A DNA stretch of 64,000 nt from contig JAPXFQ010002722.1 of the NCBI GenBank assembly GCA_028564705.1, positions 1,860,001 to 1,924,000 of the forward strand, given 5' to 3'. The position numbers and the translations under genes were made by a program. This document shows, piece after piece, positions 24,611-36,634 of the stretch. Numbering within the stretch: position 1 is the first letter of the stretch; every line of letters starts with the position of its first letter. Source of the DNA: Apricaphanius iberus (taxonomy: Eukaryota; Chordata; Actinopteri; Cyprinodontiformes; Aphaniidae). The notes under the pieces are model-generated. The model saw only the letters and a list, made by a program, of their open reading frames with translations, searched no databases and was not told where the DNA came from.

Positions 24611-26075
24611 ATTATTCAGGTTTGTAATAATATATGTAATTAATTGAATCAGATACAATTGGTCGGAAGTATAAATAAATATATTTAATGCTAATGCTAT
24701 TCATACATTTTAAACATTAAATGGTCACATTGGATGTTGAAGTCAGGGTTTGTGAAAAATCGTTGACCTTTGATTCAAACCCCCTTTCTTTAGAGGCATC
24801 CTCTTGATTTTTGTCATAAAACATACTTATGCTTACTTAGTACACAGAATTTAAGATTCCTTTCCTGTTATCAGCCAGTCTTTTTTCTGTGCTCTGTTAG
24901 TTTCATGAAACTGTTTTCAGTCATTTGTCAGAAAAAAAGGTTCATATTTTCCCTTTTTTCCCTGACAGTTTCAAAAGCTAAAACCAAATTTCAAAGATCA
25001 AGTTTCAACAGACTGTTTTTTTCTAAAAACCTTTAGTCAACAGTTACATTTTTTAAAAAACTTTTCATTTGCATTTATAAGGATGAGTAATACATTTCTG
25101 TGCTTTGTGAAACACTCTAAAAGACCTGTTCTTCTTGCTAAATTATGCTACAACAGATGTCCAAGAGAATAAATTAGATTTTAAAAACATTTAATTTTTG
25201 TAAGCGAGGCCTGGACAGTTTTCTTGATATGATTTCGTATTCCGGTATGCTCCAAAGATCTTATATGCATGCCATAGTCTATTGATGGAAGAATATAACA
25301 TCAGCTAACAATCTGTTATACTGATCATTTAATTTTATTTAAAGCAGAATATCTGTTTCATGGAATCTCATAATCAAAGGGAAACATTTCTGTATGACAA
25401 AGAATTCTCAGCTAACCCTTGTGGGTAATTGGTAAAGGGAGGGTTACCTCCCCTTTAGAATATCTGCTGCTGGCAGTTTTATCTTTTAAGATGTGACTCG
25501 TACCAGCTTGTTATAGACTCTGCCATTTATCAAAGCAACAACATATTTGAATGTTTTGCCAAGGAGGAACAAATAAAAGCAAAATTAATAGATTTTTTTT
25601 GTGTGATCTCGTTTCATTGTGTAAAGAAAACACAGGCTCGGAAAAACACATTGGCAAGCTTTTCGATTTCACACTCACACCCTTTGTAAAGAAAATTACT
25701 CTGCTCAGTGAAACAAGTAATTGCATTCAAAAGTATTTCCTTCACATCCCCAGGGAGCTGATAACCAGGTGACCCTGATGGATCAGGGGAGATCAGGTCC
25801 ACATCTAAGGGTCTCTAATCCTTTTGGAGTCCTTTTACCGTGGATGTATTAGGATGGATATATATCAGATTGGAAAGATTGCTCCTGTTAATCTTTTGAA
25901 TGAAAATGGCTCCAGAGCCAACATATTTTTTTAGCTCTGGGATTTGTATGGTTTTTGTCTTATAGAAATAGAATGTCAAATAGCAATTTCTAAACTTTTT
26001 TTAATGCAAATTAAAAGTCAATTATTTAATTTCCCCAGTACAAAAGGCTGTACAAAATAAAGATAAATAATGTTA
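24611..26075. other. No recognised feature
   Basis: No coding or repeat signature is recognised. Confidence 0.4.
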
Positions 26076-26530
26076 GGCAAGGCAAGGCAATATTATTTGT
26101 ATAGCACACTTTCTATAAGGTAATCTAAGGTTCTTTACATGATTTGGTGCTTAAAAACATAAAAAGCAGGGAAAGTAAAAAAGGGAATAAAGAAAGATAC
26201 ATTAGAGAAAGTAAAAAAAAAATATTTAAGCATACGAATCATTCTGTCAAAGGAAGCTCTAAACGGATGAGTTTTAAACTTTGATTTAAAGCAGCTCAGT
26301 TGTCAGGAATTTTGTTCCAGAAAAGGACAGCATGGAAACTGAAAGCGGCATTTTCATGTTATATTTTAAGTATACTTAAGTTTGGAGGACCCGAGTGGTC
26401 TGGGGGGTTGGTATAGTGACAACAGGTCTTCAACATATTTTTGAGCTAAGCCTTTCAATGATTTGTAAACTAGTAGAAGTATTTTGAAGTCTATTCTCTA
26501 AGCTACAGGAATTCAGTGTAATATTACATT
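26076..26530 (-). mobile_element. L2-like LINE 3' end, antisense
   Basis: Read on the minus strand this fragment ends in the tail seen here as ggcaaggcaaggcaatatta and ttgtatagcacac. Further in, at about 26,290-26,350 (ttgttccagaaaaggacagc, then gaaactgaaagcggc), lies the complement of the region that encodes the APxLWN-type C-terminal motif. It is therefore the same family as the copies at 21.7 and 63.1 kb, in inverted orientation. The copy is frame-broken. Confidence 0.7.
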
Positions 26531-26929
26531 TTAAAAATATTGTATCGTTCTGATTACGATTTGTCACAAAACACAAAATCACTGACCCATTATCGAAAAT
26601 TGGAGAACCCTGTTGCAGGCAAGCAAGCCGGAAAGGACTGGGTATAAAGATAACTTTTATTTTACAAATAACAGTTTATATGTAAAATAATAAAAACTTT
26701 TATAACTGTAAACATCACAGGAATGTAACAAACAACAAGAATCATTTTGTGCTAAATTATAGAGAAAATTAAGATACAGTAGCTGCATTCCATTTTCTTG
26801 AGAAATAAGAATAAAGCCAACTTTTCTGTGTTTCTGTTACAAGTTGTAAATTAAGCCAGATATTGTGCTTTTGTGTGTCAGGAGGCTAACAATTATGCAG
26901 GTGACTTTTATATACTGTAGTACTAGTAG
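26531..26929. other. No recognised feature
   Basis: Short spacer between repeats. Confidence 0.4.
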
Positions 26930-27115
26930 TATACAGCAAAAAAGTATTTGGCAGCAACTCAATTTTAAAAGTTAATCTTTTAAGTTGTCTCACTTAAAAA
27001 GATGAGAGAGATCTGTAGGTTTCATCATATGTAGGCCTACACTTTAACTGTGAGAGACAGAATGTAAAATAAAATAAAAAACCAAGAACATCACATTGTA
27101 TTTGCTTTTTTAAAT
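26930..27115. mobile_element. Tc1-like terminal repeat remnant
   Basis: The order of phrases (cagcaaaaaagtatttggca, ctcacttaaaaagatgagag, catcatatgtagg, ctgtgagagacagaatg, acatcacattgt) parallels the left end of the Tc1-like element at 34,236. Transposase sequence does not follow, so this is a solo terminal repeat or a MITE relic. Confidence 0.75.
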
Positions 27116-27997
27116 ATAAATATTTAGCTCAAAGAAAATTCACAGGGAACAATGATGTACAGAACTTGAACAGTAAATTGATTGAAATAGCACGTAATGG
27201 ACTACTTTCTTTCTAAAGACAGTAATGTCTTGTCAAACTGGGCTAAAACATTTAAAAGATTAGGGAAATCCTAAAACCATCAATTAAAACACCAAAAGGA
27301 TTAGCCTACTGCAGAGTGCATACCTCTGAATCGATTTCACCTAAGCTTAACTACATGCATGCATGTATACAATAATGGTTTTCTTAAGTAGAATTTAAAA
27401 AGCAAAGTGTAATGGATACACCTATTCACTTAGTTTTTTGAATAATCAACAATGTGTGGTGTTCATTTGAGTAAATAAGTGAATGAAGGAATATATTAAA
27501 CACAGCTAGAGGGACAAAAACACTCAGAAGATAAACACTAGCAAAGACCAAAACCAAAATAAACCGAACCCCATATAAAACAAAATCATGCAGTATCATG
27601 GAACCGTTTCCCGTACATAAACCCCCTTTGGGTTTTATCCTCCAGCAGATGACACCCATCTGTAGCTATTATTCTTGCCAAATGGCCCCCCTGCTCACGA
27701 ACTGCTTCCAAGCTATTCTGTCACATATCTACTATTGTTGGATGACATTGATTTTGACTGAACTTGTTACAGATCATTCTATTGCTCATCCCTGCCAGTC
27801 AATCAGTCCATCCATGTTATTACCAATACAGAAAATGTCTTCTTGATTGTCTGCCTGACACAAAAATCTGTGTTTATACAGAGTTATAACTTTTGTTTTG
27901 TCTTTGATGTTGCAGGATGCCTCTCTCCATTTTCATTTCCTCCTACTACCAATGGCTGCTATCAGTGCAGTTTTCTGTTAAAATACTTTTGCTCAGA
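27116..27997. other. No recognised feature
   Basis: No coding or repeat signature is recognised. Confidence 0.4.
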
Positions 27998-28129
27998 GGT
28001 GCCACAGTGATAGAGCAGGTGAACCACATGCAGAGGCTACAGTCCTGGTCAGCTTGCTACCGTTTTCCCCTCTGCCTCTCTTCTTGTCCAGCTACTGGTT
28101 AATGAAGGCCACTGGTGCCACAAAAAAAC
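27998..28129 (+). repeat. Diverged tRNA-derived SINE
   Basis: The start (gccacagtgatagagcagg, then gcagaggctacagtcctgg) resembles the leucine-tRNA-like head of a common fish SINE. The end (cccctctgcctctcttc, then ggttaatgaaggcc and a short A run) matches the tail of that family. The B box is degraded. Confidence 0.55.
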
Positions 28130-29446
28130 ATTTTGTTCCTTGGAAAAACTTTCAAGGCCAGAACAATATATTTCTTGCCTCATATGCTCAGAAACTGATT
28201 TTGGTGGATTGCTAAAGGGGCAGGTGTTTCAGACCTGTGGTGAAATGAAACCTCACAGAGAGATGAAATGGTGAAAAAGGTAGAGATGTGAGAGATATTG
28301 TAACATTAGGTGCACAACATAACTTTTAATACTGAGCAAGTATGAAAAAATGGTATATTAAAGGTTGTTAGACCAGCATTTTCGGAAAAGATTGCATTTA
28401 TAAAATATTTTTTAACATTATTTTCTATTTGCCTACTTAGATCTGGCTAATTTTGAATTCAAAAACATCCCATTTACCCATGTTGGTGCAATGAACACAC
28501 TAACATATTGTGATAAGTCTCCTTGTCACTTAAGGGGAGTGATACATATTTTGTTACTTGTAAAACCTTTTGCCTTGCAGTAATCCCCTTGTTAGTTGAC
28601 ACTAACAACGCTGCTGATGGATGACACCAGTTAACGAAACAACAGCTCACCAGACTCCTATCCGCTCAGAACAAAAACGTTAAAATGCAGAAACTAGCCT
28701 CGCTATCCACTCAGGAATGTATAATGAATTATTTTGTCATTAGTATCTCTTTATTCAAGATCTTTTGTTGTTATATTTTGGCCACTTTGCAGTTGAACAA
28801 CTGTGCTGATGCATGCAGCACAAATAAAAAAAGAGCAACATGGTCATTACTTGCATCAATGCTCTCCAGACAAAATCAAACTGATGACTAGTTTTATGTT
28901 CTGTTTTCTGTCTGCTGCTATGAAGGCATCCTGGTCGATTTGAATGACAACTCTCATTTTCAGTATCGGTGAGGATGATACATATTTTATGGGAACTGGT
29001 GGTCAGCTGCAAAGGTGACAGCGCCACATTCGGATTTGTGTTTTAAATTTTTCATGTTTACTTTCGTCCTCTGGATTTAGAATCAGAACCTTAGGGGAAT
29101 TGCCTGTGCAAGCTTACACACCAAATGAACAAAGACAAATATTTAATGAATACAAATTAGTTCTCATGTTGTTCTTCTTGTGGAGTGGGGATAAAGCAGT
29201 TTTGGACCTCTTTATGGTATCTTTTCAATGCACTGAAAAGCTACTTTGCAGACAATGCTAAATGGATGGGAGCCTCATCAGTCATAGACCAGAAAGTATT
29301 TGTACTTCATAATAGAGACCTAAGATAGTAGAAAGCACATAACGTAAAAAAACGGGAAGCCCATAATCATTCGTATACCTGTCAGATTTAGCTTCAAGGT
29401 AATCTTTTCATTTATTGTCAGCTAATGTAACATTTTACAGTGGTAC
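28130..29446. other. No recognised feature
   Basis: No coding or repeat signature is recognised. Confidence 0.4.
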
Positions 29447-30722
29447 TATGGAGGATCAAAACTGACATAATTAAAGATAAAACCAGAAATCCATACATTT
29501 TGTCTGTCCATTGCCTTACACATGCATTTTCATCAAGAAAAATATATATTTTGTTTTTCCCTCCCTTATACATACATTCCTTGTTTTTAAATTCCTTCGT
29601 CTTCTCTTTTTACTTTACCTTATGTGTTTCTGCTTCATTATGCAAATGAGGAGGGCTGCCCTTCTTGGTCCAACTCCTCTACTATTGGTCAATAAACAGG
29701 AAAGAGCAGGATCCATAAGCAGATTGATTGTGAATACCTGTGCTTTTGGCCATTTCAGGAGAGCACCTAGTTTGCAGAAGTATTAAAGGCACAGTGTGTA
29801 ATTTTCGGACAGTAGGGGGCAGTGCATACCTAAATTATCACAAGCATGCGGTATCTGTGTCTTTGAGTAAGAAACTCAAAAACTGAAGCCCGTGAGAAGT
29901 ATACGTGTGGTCAGCCATTTCACTCCGTGATAAGTTAACTAGCGCCCGGTGTGTCAGCTCCAGGTTAGCTACTGATTCAAACTTCCTGTAGCAGGCGGGG
30001 AGAGCGTGACTCAAAACATAGTTGTCACCAAAGTTGTATAAAAAAAACAAAAAAACAAGCCGCTTGTTCCGTGCGCTTTGTCCGTCCGGGCTCTTGTAGA
30101 AGTAAAGATGGCGTCTAATATGGCTCCCCCCTGAAAAGAGGACCTGCGCCTATGTATTTTAAAATTGATTTTTAAAGTCATATTTTACAATATCGGCAAT
30201 ATTTATTATTACATCATGTTTTAATGGCTATTTTCAAAGGTGTACTGCAAAAATTACACACTGTCACTTTAAGACTTGTTGCTATCTTAGCTGAAAGCAA
30301 TTCAGTCAGTTATGACCAGTTATTGTTTTGCGCAGATATTTTGATTGAGAGGCTTCCGATAATAAAGCTGAGTTTAGGTAGTGGCTTGTCGTTGGCATGC
30401 ACAATCCATCTCCACATGGATCCTGCTCCTTCCTGTTTGAGCAATAGTAAAGGATTTGGAACAAGAAAGACACTCCTCCTCATTTGCATAATGAGGCAGA
30501 AATGCATAAACTAAAGTAAAAAAAGTAGAGGAGGGAAAGTAAAAACAAGGAATGCACAGATAAGGTAAAACAAAATATAAAAATGTGTTTGCAAAAAAGC
30601 ATGTAAAAGGAAAAACTAAATATATATTTTTGTTGAAGAAAATATATGTTTAAGGAAAAGGAAAAACAAAATATAAATATTTCTGCTTATATTTTTAATT
30701 ATGTCAGTTTTTGTTCTCCATA
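29447..30722. mobile_element. Long inverted-repeat (foldback) element with a MITE in its loop
   Basis: The left arm (about 29,447-29,732) and right arm (about 30,400-30,722) are reverse complements with mismatches and small gaps. They share attatgcaaatgaggagg, aggaaagagcaggatccat-type and tatggagga/aactgacataatta-type phrases. The arms are about 290-320 bp. The loop contains a TTAA-flanked MITE plus about 180 bp of other sequence. No transposase and no clear target duplication are seen. Open frames in the arms are mirror images of each other and are not genes. Confidence 0.75.
29783..30272. mobile_element. TTAA-flanked MITE, copy 1
   Basis: The ends are TTAAAGGCACAGTGTGTAAT and, on the other strand, TTAAAGTGACAGTGTGTAAT. 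A second copy lies at 32,547. The two copies share about 95 bp at the left and about 200 bp at the right but differ in the middle. No coding sequence. TTAA borders suggest piggyBac-type mobilisation. Confidence 0.85.
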
Positions 30723-32546
30723 TTTTCCAGCCAGTCTAGATTTAAAGATGTAGAGGGAGGTAAATATAAGTCATAGAAAATGTTCGTTTCCACCTTTAAA
30801 GACTTGAATCTGATAAGCAAATATATATAAACAAAATATCAATAGAGACATGCAAACACGTAGATATTTATTCAATAATTGTTAAGAACAGTATAAATGG
30901 ATTTTCACATAACATTTAAATAAGATATAATTACATGTCGATAGATAGATCTTTTTCATTGTTTTATTTTGTCTCAATACTCATCAAATTAACCTCTAGA
31001 GTATAATCTACATCTGCCAGGGGTATGAATAATTTTGGTCTTAAGTGTAGTTTAAAACCCTTCAGTCCATCATTTCAAACAAAACAAAACTAAAAAATCA
31101 TGATGCTCCATGCTTCTGACTTTAACAGACAGCCTCGGCTCGACTCCTCACAGCCTGTCAGGTCCAGCGAGGCCACATCGTGATGCCCTTGAGATTCAGA
31201 CTGCAGCTAGTTTTATTGTGTCGTGTTTTAAACTCTATCAGGCACCCTCGGAAAACAGCAGAGACAAGGATCCTTGAGGAGCTGTGGAACTCACACATCC
31301 ATACCACTACAAACTGACTCCACAGGAGGTGCACCAATCGATGTAGCTTGGTCTACTTTCTTTCATGTTGGCTCAAGGGACATTATCACTGTTTATCTCT
31401 CTATTGTTGACTGTCTCTTGAATAGAGCAGGTCTGCCTATACACAGCCACCTTTCTGAGTGCAACTCTGATTAGATTACTAGCTGTGGGATTTAAGCTGC
31501 TTGCGTGCTTTTGATTTGATGTGATTCTTTTGTAATTCTGACATTGGCATCAGATGTACTTCTCTAGTTCTAAACTAAATTAAAAACAATGTATGAGATG
31601 GCTCACTATCAATAGAAGCATATATCAACAAAATGACTGGCACAAGGCAAATGAATCGGTTTCATATATTATGCATACATTTGTCTAAATCACAGCATTC
31701 AGTCTTCACTCTACAGCTCATTAAGCCTGAATTTCTGTGTGACAGTCATGGCATTTATTGATAGAAAAAGGAAATCTGAGAACATTGGTTATTTCATCTA
31801 TGTATATTTTTATGTCATTCTTATATGATGAAGAATATGTTACACCAGAGTTCTTAAAGAACACACTTGAGTGATAGGAGGAATTAAAGGTTGAATATGG
31901 AACATTTTCTTTAAAGCTATCTATTTAAAAAAAGTAATACCTCCACGGGCGTTTAGCGGTGTGTAGAATGGAAATACATAATACAGGATTTATTTTTACT
32001 GGAACGATGCTTTGTTTAAATGTACGTTTTCCAGCCATTGTGGGTTGCCAAATACTTTTGTAAACAACCGGCCGGAGCAGTCAAGCTGTTGCGTCTGAGC
32101 CCCGTAGATTTTGTTGTCCTTAGAAGAGTAGCGACCTTACAAAATCTAAAACCAGTTAGTTTTAGCTAAAGCAAACAACAGATGGAACGCACACAGAAAT
32201 GGCAAAGTTTCTCATGGATAGGTTAGATTGTTTGCTAACGGCTAACGTTAGCTGTTGGTTAAACAGCTTTGCAATACTTTTGTTCATTACATGACTACAT
32301 GAGCTAGGTTTCTTACTTGGATTCTAGGGAGGTAAATTGGCCATGTACCACGCTACAAGCGAGAACCGAGAGGCATCAGCATGCAGGTGGCACTCCCCTT
32401 CTGAGCTGGATGGTGATGAGGACCAATGAGGAACATCTGTTGGCGGCTGCCTGCCATGCCCTGCAGAGAAGGTTGGAGAAAGAACACCAATGCACCAACT
32501 GTCCAGCACACAGCCAAATAATCTCAATAAATAGGTTTTAGGGGCT
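30723..32546. other. Unclassified, possible further transposon end at about 31,883
   Basis: A TTAAAGGTTGAATATGGAAC string at about 31,883 resembles the start of TTAA-type fish MITEs, but I could not pair it with a right end. A GC-richer part at 32,320-32,530 has open frames in two directions with no recognised homology. Confidence 0.35.
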
Positions 32547-33029
32547 TTAAAGGCCCAGTGTGTAATTTTCGGCCAGTGGGGGGAAGTGCATACCTAAATT
32601 ATCACAAGCATGCGGTATCCGTGTCTTCGAGTAAGAAACTCAACAACGGAGGTCCAACTTGTGCTGTTTCCAAACGCTGATGACATTCCCTGAGAATGTC
32701 TCTTTCATCGCTTGGAACTAGCGAAGAGGTAAAAATGTATTAATGGTGAAACTTTTTTGCATTTTGAAGGGAAATCAATGTTTTAATAGCGGGCGTGTTC
32801 CATGCGCTTTGTCCGTCCGGGTTCTTGTAGAAGTAAAGACGTCATCTAATTTGGGTTTCCCCTGAAAAGAGGACCCGCGCCTATGTATTTGAAAACTGAT
32901 TTTTAAAGTCATATTTTACAATATCGTCAATATTTTGCAAGTAATGTGCTTTTAGTAAATAATTATTACGTAATATTTTAATGGCTATTTTCAAAGATGT
33001 ACTGCAAAAACCATACACTGTCACTTTGA
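32547..33029. mobile_element. TTAA-type MITE, copy 2
   Basis: The left end is TTAAAGGCCCAGTGTGTAAT. The right end, read on the other strand, is TCAAAGTGACAGTGTATGG, so one TTAA has become TTGA. It shares both ends with the copy at 29,783-30,272, while the central part (about 32,650-32,795) is unrelated to the middle of that copy. Confidence 0.85.
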
Positions 33030-34235
33030 CTTATTTTAGAGATTTTATTCACCAAAACCTTGTTTTTTTGCAGGGCAAAATGTAGATTGTCTTAGCCCTG
33101 GTTCCTCTATTATTTAGCTTGATTTCTTTCTTGTCTTTAACCATGCATACATTTGTATACATAATTTTAAGACTCCACTAGCTCTATTGTTTTTACCTTG
33201 ATGTTAACTGCAGCCTCCACCTGCTGTCAGTTAATGCTAGATTTGATTTATCCTCCTTGCTCACATTAACAAAAGTTAAGTATTAAATACCAATTCAAAT
33301 ACTTGAATATTGAAATTACTTATTTGAGTTATTAGCCTTTTTAATCCTGGCTATACTTTAAAATGAAGCTAAACAAGGTTAAAATTTGTTGCATTATCTT
33401 ACTGAAAAATGTTTGAACTAACTGTAGCTTACATTTTAGAGTGATAGTTGTAATATTTTGCTTTCTTAGCCTTTATGTCCTAAAAAAGCCTTTGTACATG
33501 TAAGCATCACAGATTAACAATTGTCTTTTATTTAGAAAACTAGTCTATTTTCTCTTTTTTTTTAACTGACCAGTGACATACATAACATCAATGTTTTATT
33601 CAAGTACTTTACAGTGTGGCTTTGTAAGGTTGACAACAAATACACAAAAAAATCTCACTGGAACACTGTGTCTCAGAATTAAAAAAAATAGATATTTATA
33701 AAAATGGAAATAGGAACACAGAGAACAGGGGCAATTTTAAAATAGCTAATAGGAACAAATTGTTATTTTGCCTGACTAATACAGAGTGTCAGTCCTAATT
33801 ATGTATGTCTTTTTTCATTAAAATTGAATATTTCCTAAACAGGCTTCTATTCTTTCTCTTTTTAAACAGAATAGACGTTTTATTATAATAAATATAGAAG
33901 TATGATGTGGAATCTGCTTTTAAGGTTTTGTGATAAACTGGAAAAGCAGTCATATTTTCTTCTTCATCACCTTGATGGGTTTTTGTGCATAACTAAGCTG
34001 TCAATTTGTGCTTTGTTTGGATGATTAAGGTTTTTATTGCTTGAAATTTTAGTAATACTAGAGTAGTGTGCTGGTGACTGTTTACTAGAAGTACTGTATT
34101 ATGCCTTGGGAACTGATTAAAATGGATGATGTATTTTAGCTTATATAGATCAGTGTTCCTTCACGTGTAGTAAAAGTGGCATAGGTGGTAAATAGGCTGC
34201 CCTTAGTGGAAGAAACGCTGTTGTTATTTCCAAAG
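33030..34235. other. No recognised feature
   Basis: AT-rich spacer without coding or repeat signal. Confidence 0.4.
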
Positions 34236-35258
34236 TACAGTGAGGCAAAAAAAAAATATTTTGTTTGCCACAAACTGCATGTTCTCCCACTTAAACAGAT
34301 TAGAGAGCCTGTAATTTCCATCATAGGTATCCCTCAACTATGAGAGACAAAATGATATTAAAAAAAAAATACAGACAAATCACATGGTCAGATTTTTTAA
34401 GAATTTATTTGTAAATTATAAAGAAAAATAATTATTTGGTCAATAACAAAACTTTATCTAAATGCTTTGTTATATACCCTTTGATGGCAATGACAGAGGT
34501 TAAACATTTTCTGTAAGTCTTCACAAGGCTTTCACACACTGTTGCTCGTATTTTGGCCCATTCTTCCATGCAGATCTCCTCTTGATGGTTTGAGGCTGTC
34601 TCTGGGCAACTCAGACTTTCAACTCCTTACAAAGATGTTCTATGGGGTTGAGATCTGGAGATTGGCCACTCAAGGAACTTGAAAGGCCTCTTACGAGGCC
34701 CCTCCATCATTGCGAAGGCGGCAAGTTTGGGATAATTGTCATGCTGAAAGACCCAGCCATGTTTTATCTTCAATGCCCTTGCTGATAGTAGGAGGTTTCA
34801 CTCATAATGTCACAGCACATGGCTCGATTTATTCGTTCCTTTACACGGAAAGCCCCTGGTGGAGGGAGATTATCAGCGTCTTGTATGTTCCATTTTGTAA
34901 TAGTTGCTCCCACAGTCAATTTGTTCCCACCAAGCTGCTGACCTATTGCAGAATCAGTCTTCCCAGCCTTTGGAAGCTCTTTGGCCGTGGCCATAGTGGA
35001 GTTTGGAGTGTGACTGTTTGAGGTTGTGAACAGGTGTCTTTTATACTGATAACAAGTTCAAACAGGTGCAATTAATACAGGTAATAAGTGAAGGACAGAG
35101 GAGCTTCTTAAAGAAGATGTTAGAGGTCTGTGAGAGCCAGAAATCTTGCTTGTTTGTAGGTGGCATAATATTTATTTTTCCACCCTAATTTGCAAATAAA
35201 TTCTAAATCAGACCATGTGATTTTCTAGATTATTATTCTCCTCATTTTGTCTTCTATT
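34236..35258 (-). mobile_element. Tc1-like DNA transposon, internally deleted and right-truncated
   Basis: The left terminal repeat starts TACAGTGAGGCAAAA and includes gttctcccacttaaa and caactatgagagacaaaatg, the form seen in fish Tc1/mariner elements. The transposase would be read on the minus strand. A frame from 34,994 down to 34,770 keeps part of the N-terminal helix-turn-helix region (KAGKTDSAIGQQLG, then TITKWN). The next part (34,430-34,850 on this strand) keeps the C-terminal coding end with several breaks. The central catalytic region, several hundred bases, is missing at about 34,850. The right terminal repeat is lost after about 35,258. Confidence 0.85.
34770..34994 (-). pseudogene. 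Tc1-like transposase, N-terminal remnant
   Basis: About 75 codons remain, starting at the ATG at 34,994. The remnant matches the first DNA-binding domain of Tc1 transposases (paired-like helix-turn-helix with GKTDSAIG and TKWN-like blocks). Compared with the family, a short in-frame stretch is missing just after the start, and the DDE catalytic domain is absent. It sits inside the deleted transposon described at 34,236-35,258. It is not functional. Confidence 0.75.
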
Positions 35259-35885
35259 CTAAAGGAATATTTTAACAGCCCTGGGGATAAAGCTTTTTAC
35301 CTAGGTACAATGCTCTGGTAATTTCCAATATGCACACATACTTGCTGTCTTACACTGTAAATAAACTAATCAAGAACATAAAATAAATATAATGGAAATG
35401 ACTGAATGTTTTAGTTTAAAGAAACATTGAACTTTAATTAAGAAGTTTATATTATTCATCTAATTTTTATAAGGTTTTCCTCTTCTACAATAGCAGACGT
35501 ATATGATTATTATATATTTAAGATTTGTTAATATATAAAATAAAACTCTACTGTAAGTAGGTCTTCACAAGTCAGCGATTTTTCGCAATCAAACTTTACT
35601 ATGGTCAGGAAGGTGTGATTTTAAAATACCACAAACAAATTTGGCATTGAATGCAAGCTCTAAAAAATGCAACATTTAGTCAGTTTTGCTTTCAATTTAT
35701 TCAGATCAACCATCAGCTCACTCAAGTTTATGCAAATATTTATGCTGTTTGTTTAGAGGCAAGCTTTAATCTTGGACTGGAAGAGTTGCACTAATGAAGA
35801 GATGATAGTGATTGTCAATTATGCACACAACCTAGATCATGATAAATCATTTAAAATACATTGAAAATATAATGTGAATGTAAAC
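35259..35885. other. No recognised feature
   Basis: AT-rich spacer. Confidence 0.4.
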
Positions 35886-36335
35886 CTTACAGGTAGAAGG
35901 TCCTAGGTTCGATTCCCGCTGTGTAAGCTGTGGGTGCTGAGGGTGTGTCTGTTCCTCCATATCATCAGCACCCACACCCTGGGTGGGGTTGGCGAAAGGG
36001 CCTTTCTGTGTGGAGTTTGCATTTTCTCCCCGTGTTCCCTTAAGAAGCTAATGTGAGCTACTCCCACAAAAACATGCACTACTTCTGGGCTGTACACTGG
36101 CCCCTCCTGGCTGACCGGGGCGTCTGAAGGATTGGGGAGGATCTGCCTGGAATAACGTGATCCTTCCACGCGCTACGTCCAGTGGTTTTGTTCATCACTC
36201 CACAAAAGCATGAAGGAGGCTTGAGCCCAGTGTAGGGCCCTCTTGGGGTTGGCGGAGGGAGAGCAAAGCCCAGGACTAGACTTAGAGACGGACACTGGGT
36301 GATAATGGGAAAAAAACTGTGGGATAAAAAATAAT
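35886..36335 (+). repeat. SINE-like repeat with B box
   Basis: A ggttcgattcc string at about 35,908 matches a polymerase III B box. It is followed by gtgtggagtttgcattttct at about 36,010, a phrase common in fish SINEs, and by a long GC-richer body ending in an A-rich tail near 36,330. The A box is missing or too diverged, so the 5' end is incomplete. Confidence 0.55.
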
Positions 36336-36634
36336 AAAAAAACAAAACAAAGAACAACACATTTTTGGGAGACAAAACATAATAAAAAAAATTAAAAAGG
36401 TGCACCCTGAATCTACTGTTTTGTTAAAATCCTTTGATTTGTCTTTAGAAAAGTTTCCTTTGATAAGAGCCAATAAGGATCCAGTACATTTACTCTGTTT
36501 TCCAAATCTGCCAGATTGTATAGGGATTACATTTTCACAACACTCTTTTTTTGTGTGTCAGATTTAGTTCTGAACTTTGGAGTCACCTTTTATCTTTGTG
36601 CAGAATTATTATTACTATCGAACATTTCCTATCT
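36336..36634. other. No recognised feature
   Basis: Short AT-rich spacer before the RTE fragment. Confidence 0.4.

Noticed and set aside
25425..25475. TTAACCCTTGTG-like piggyBac end
   Set aside because: The motif is only partial (ctaacccttgtggg) and no second end was found.
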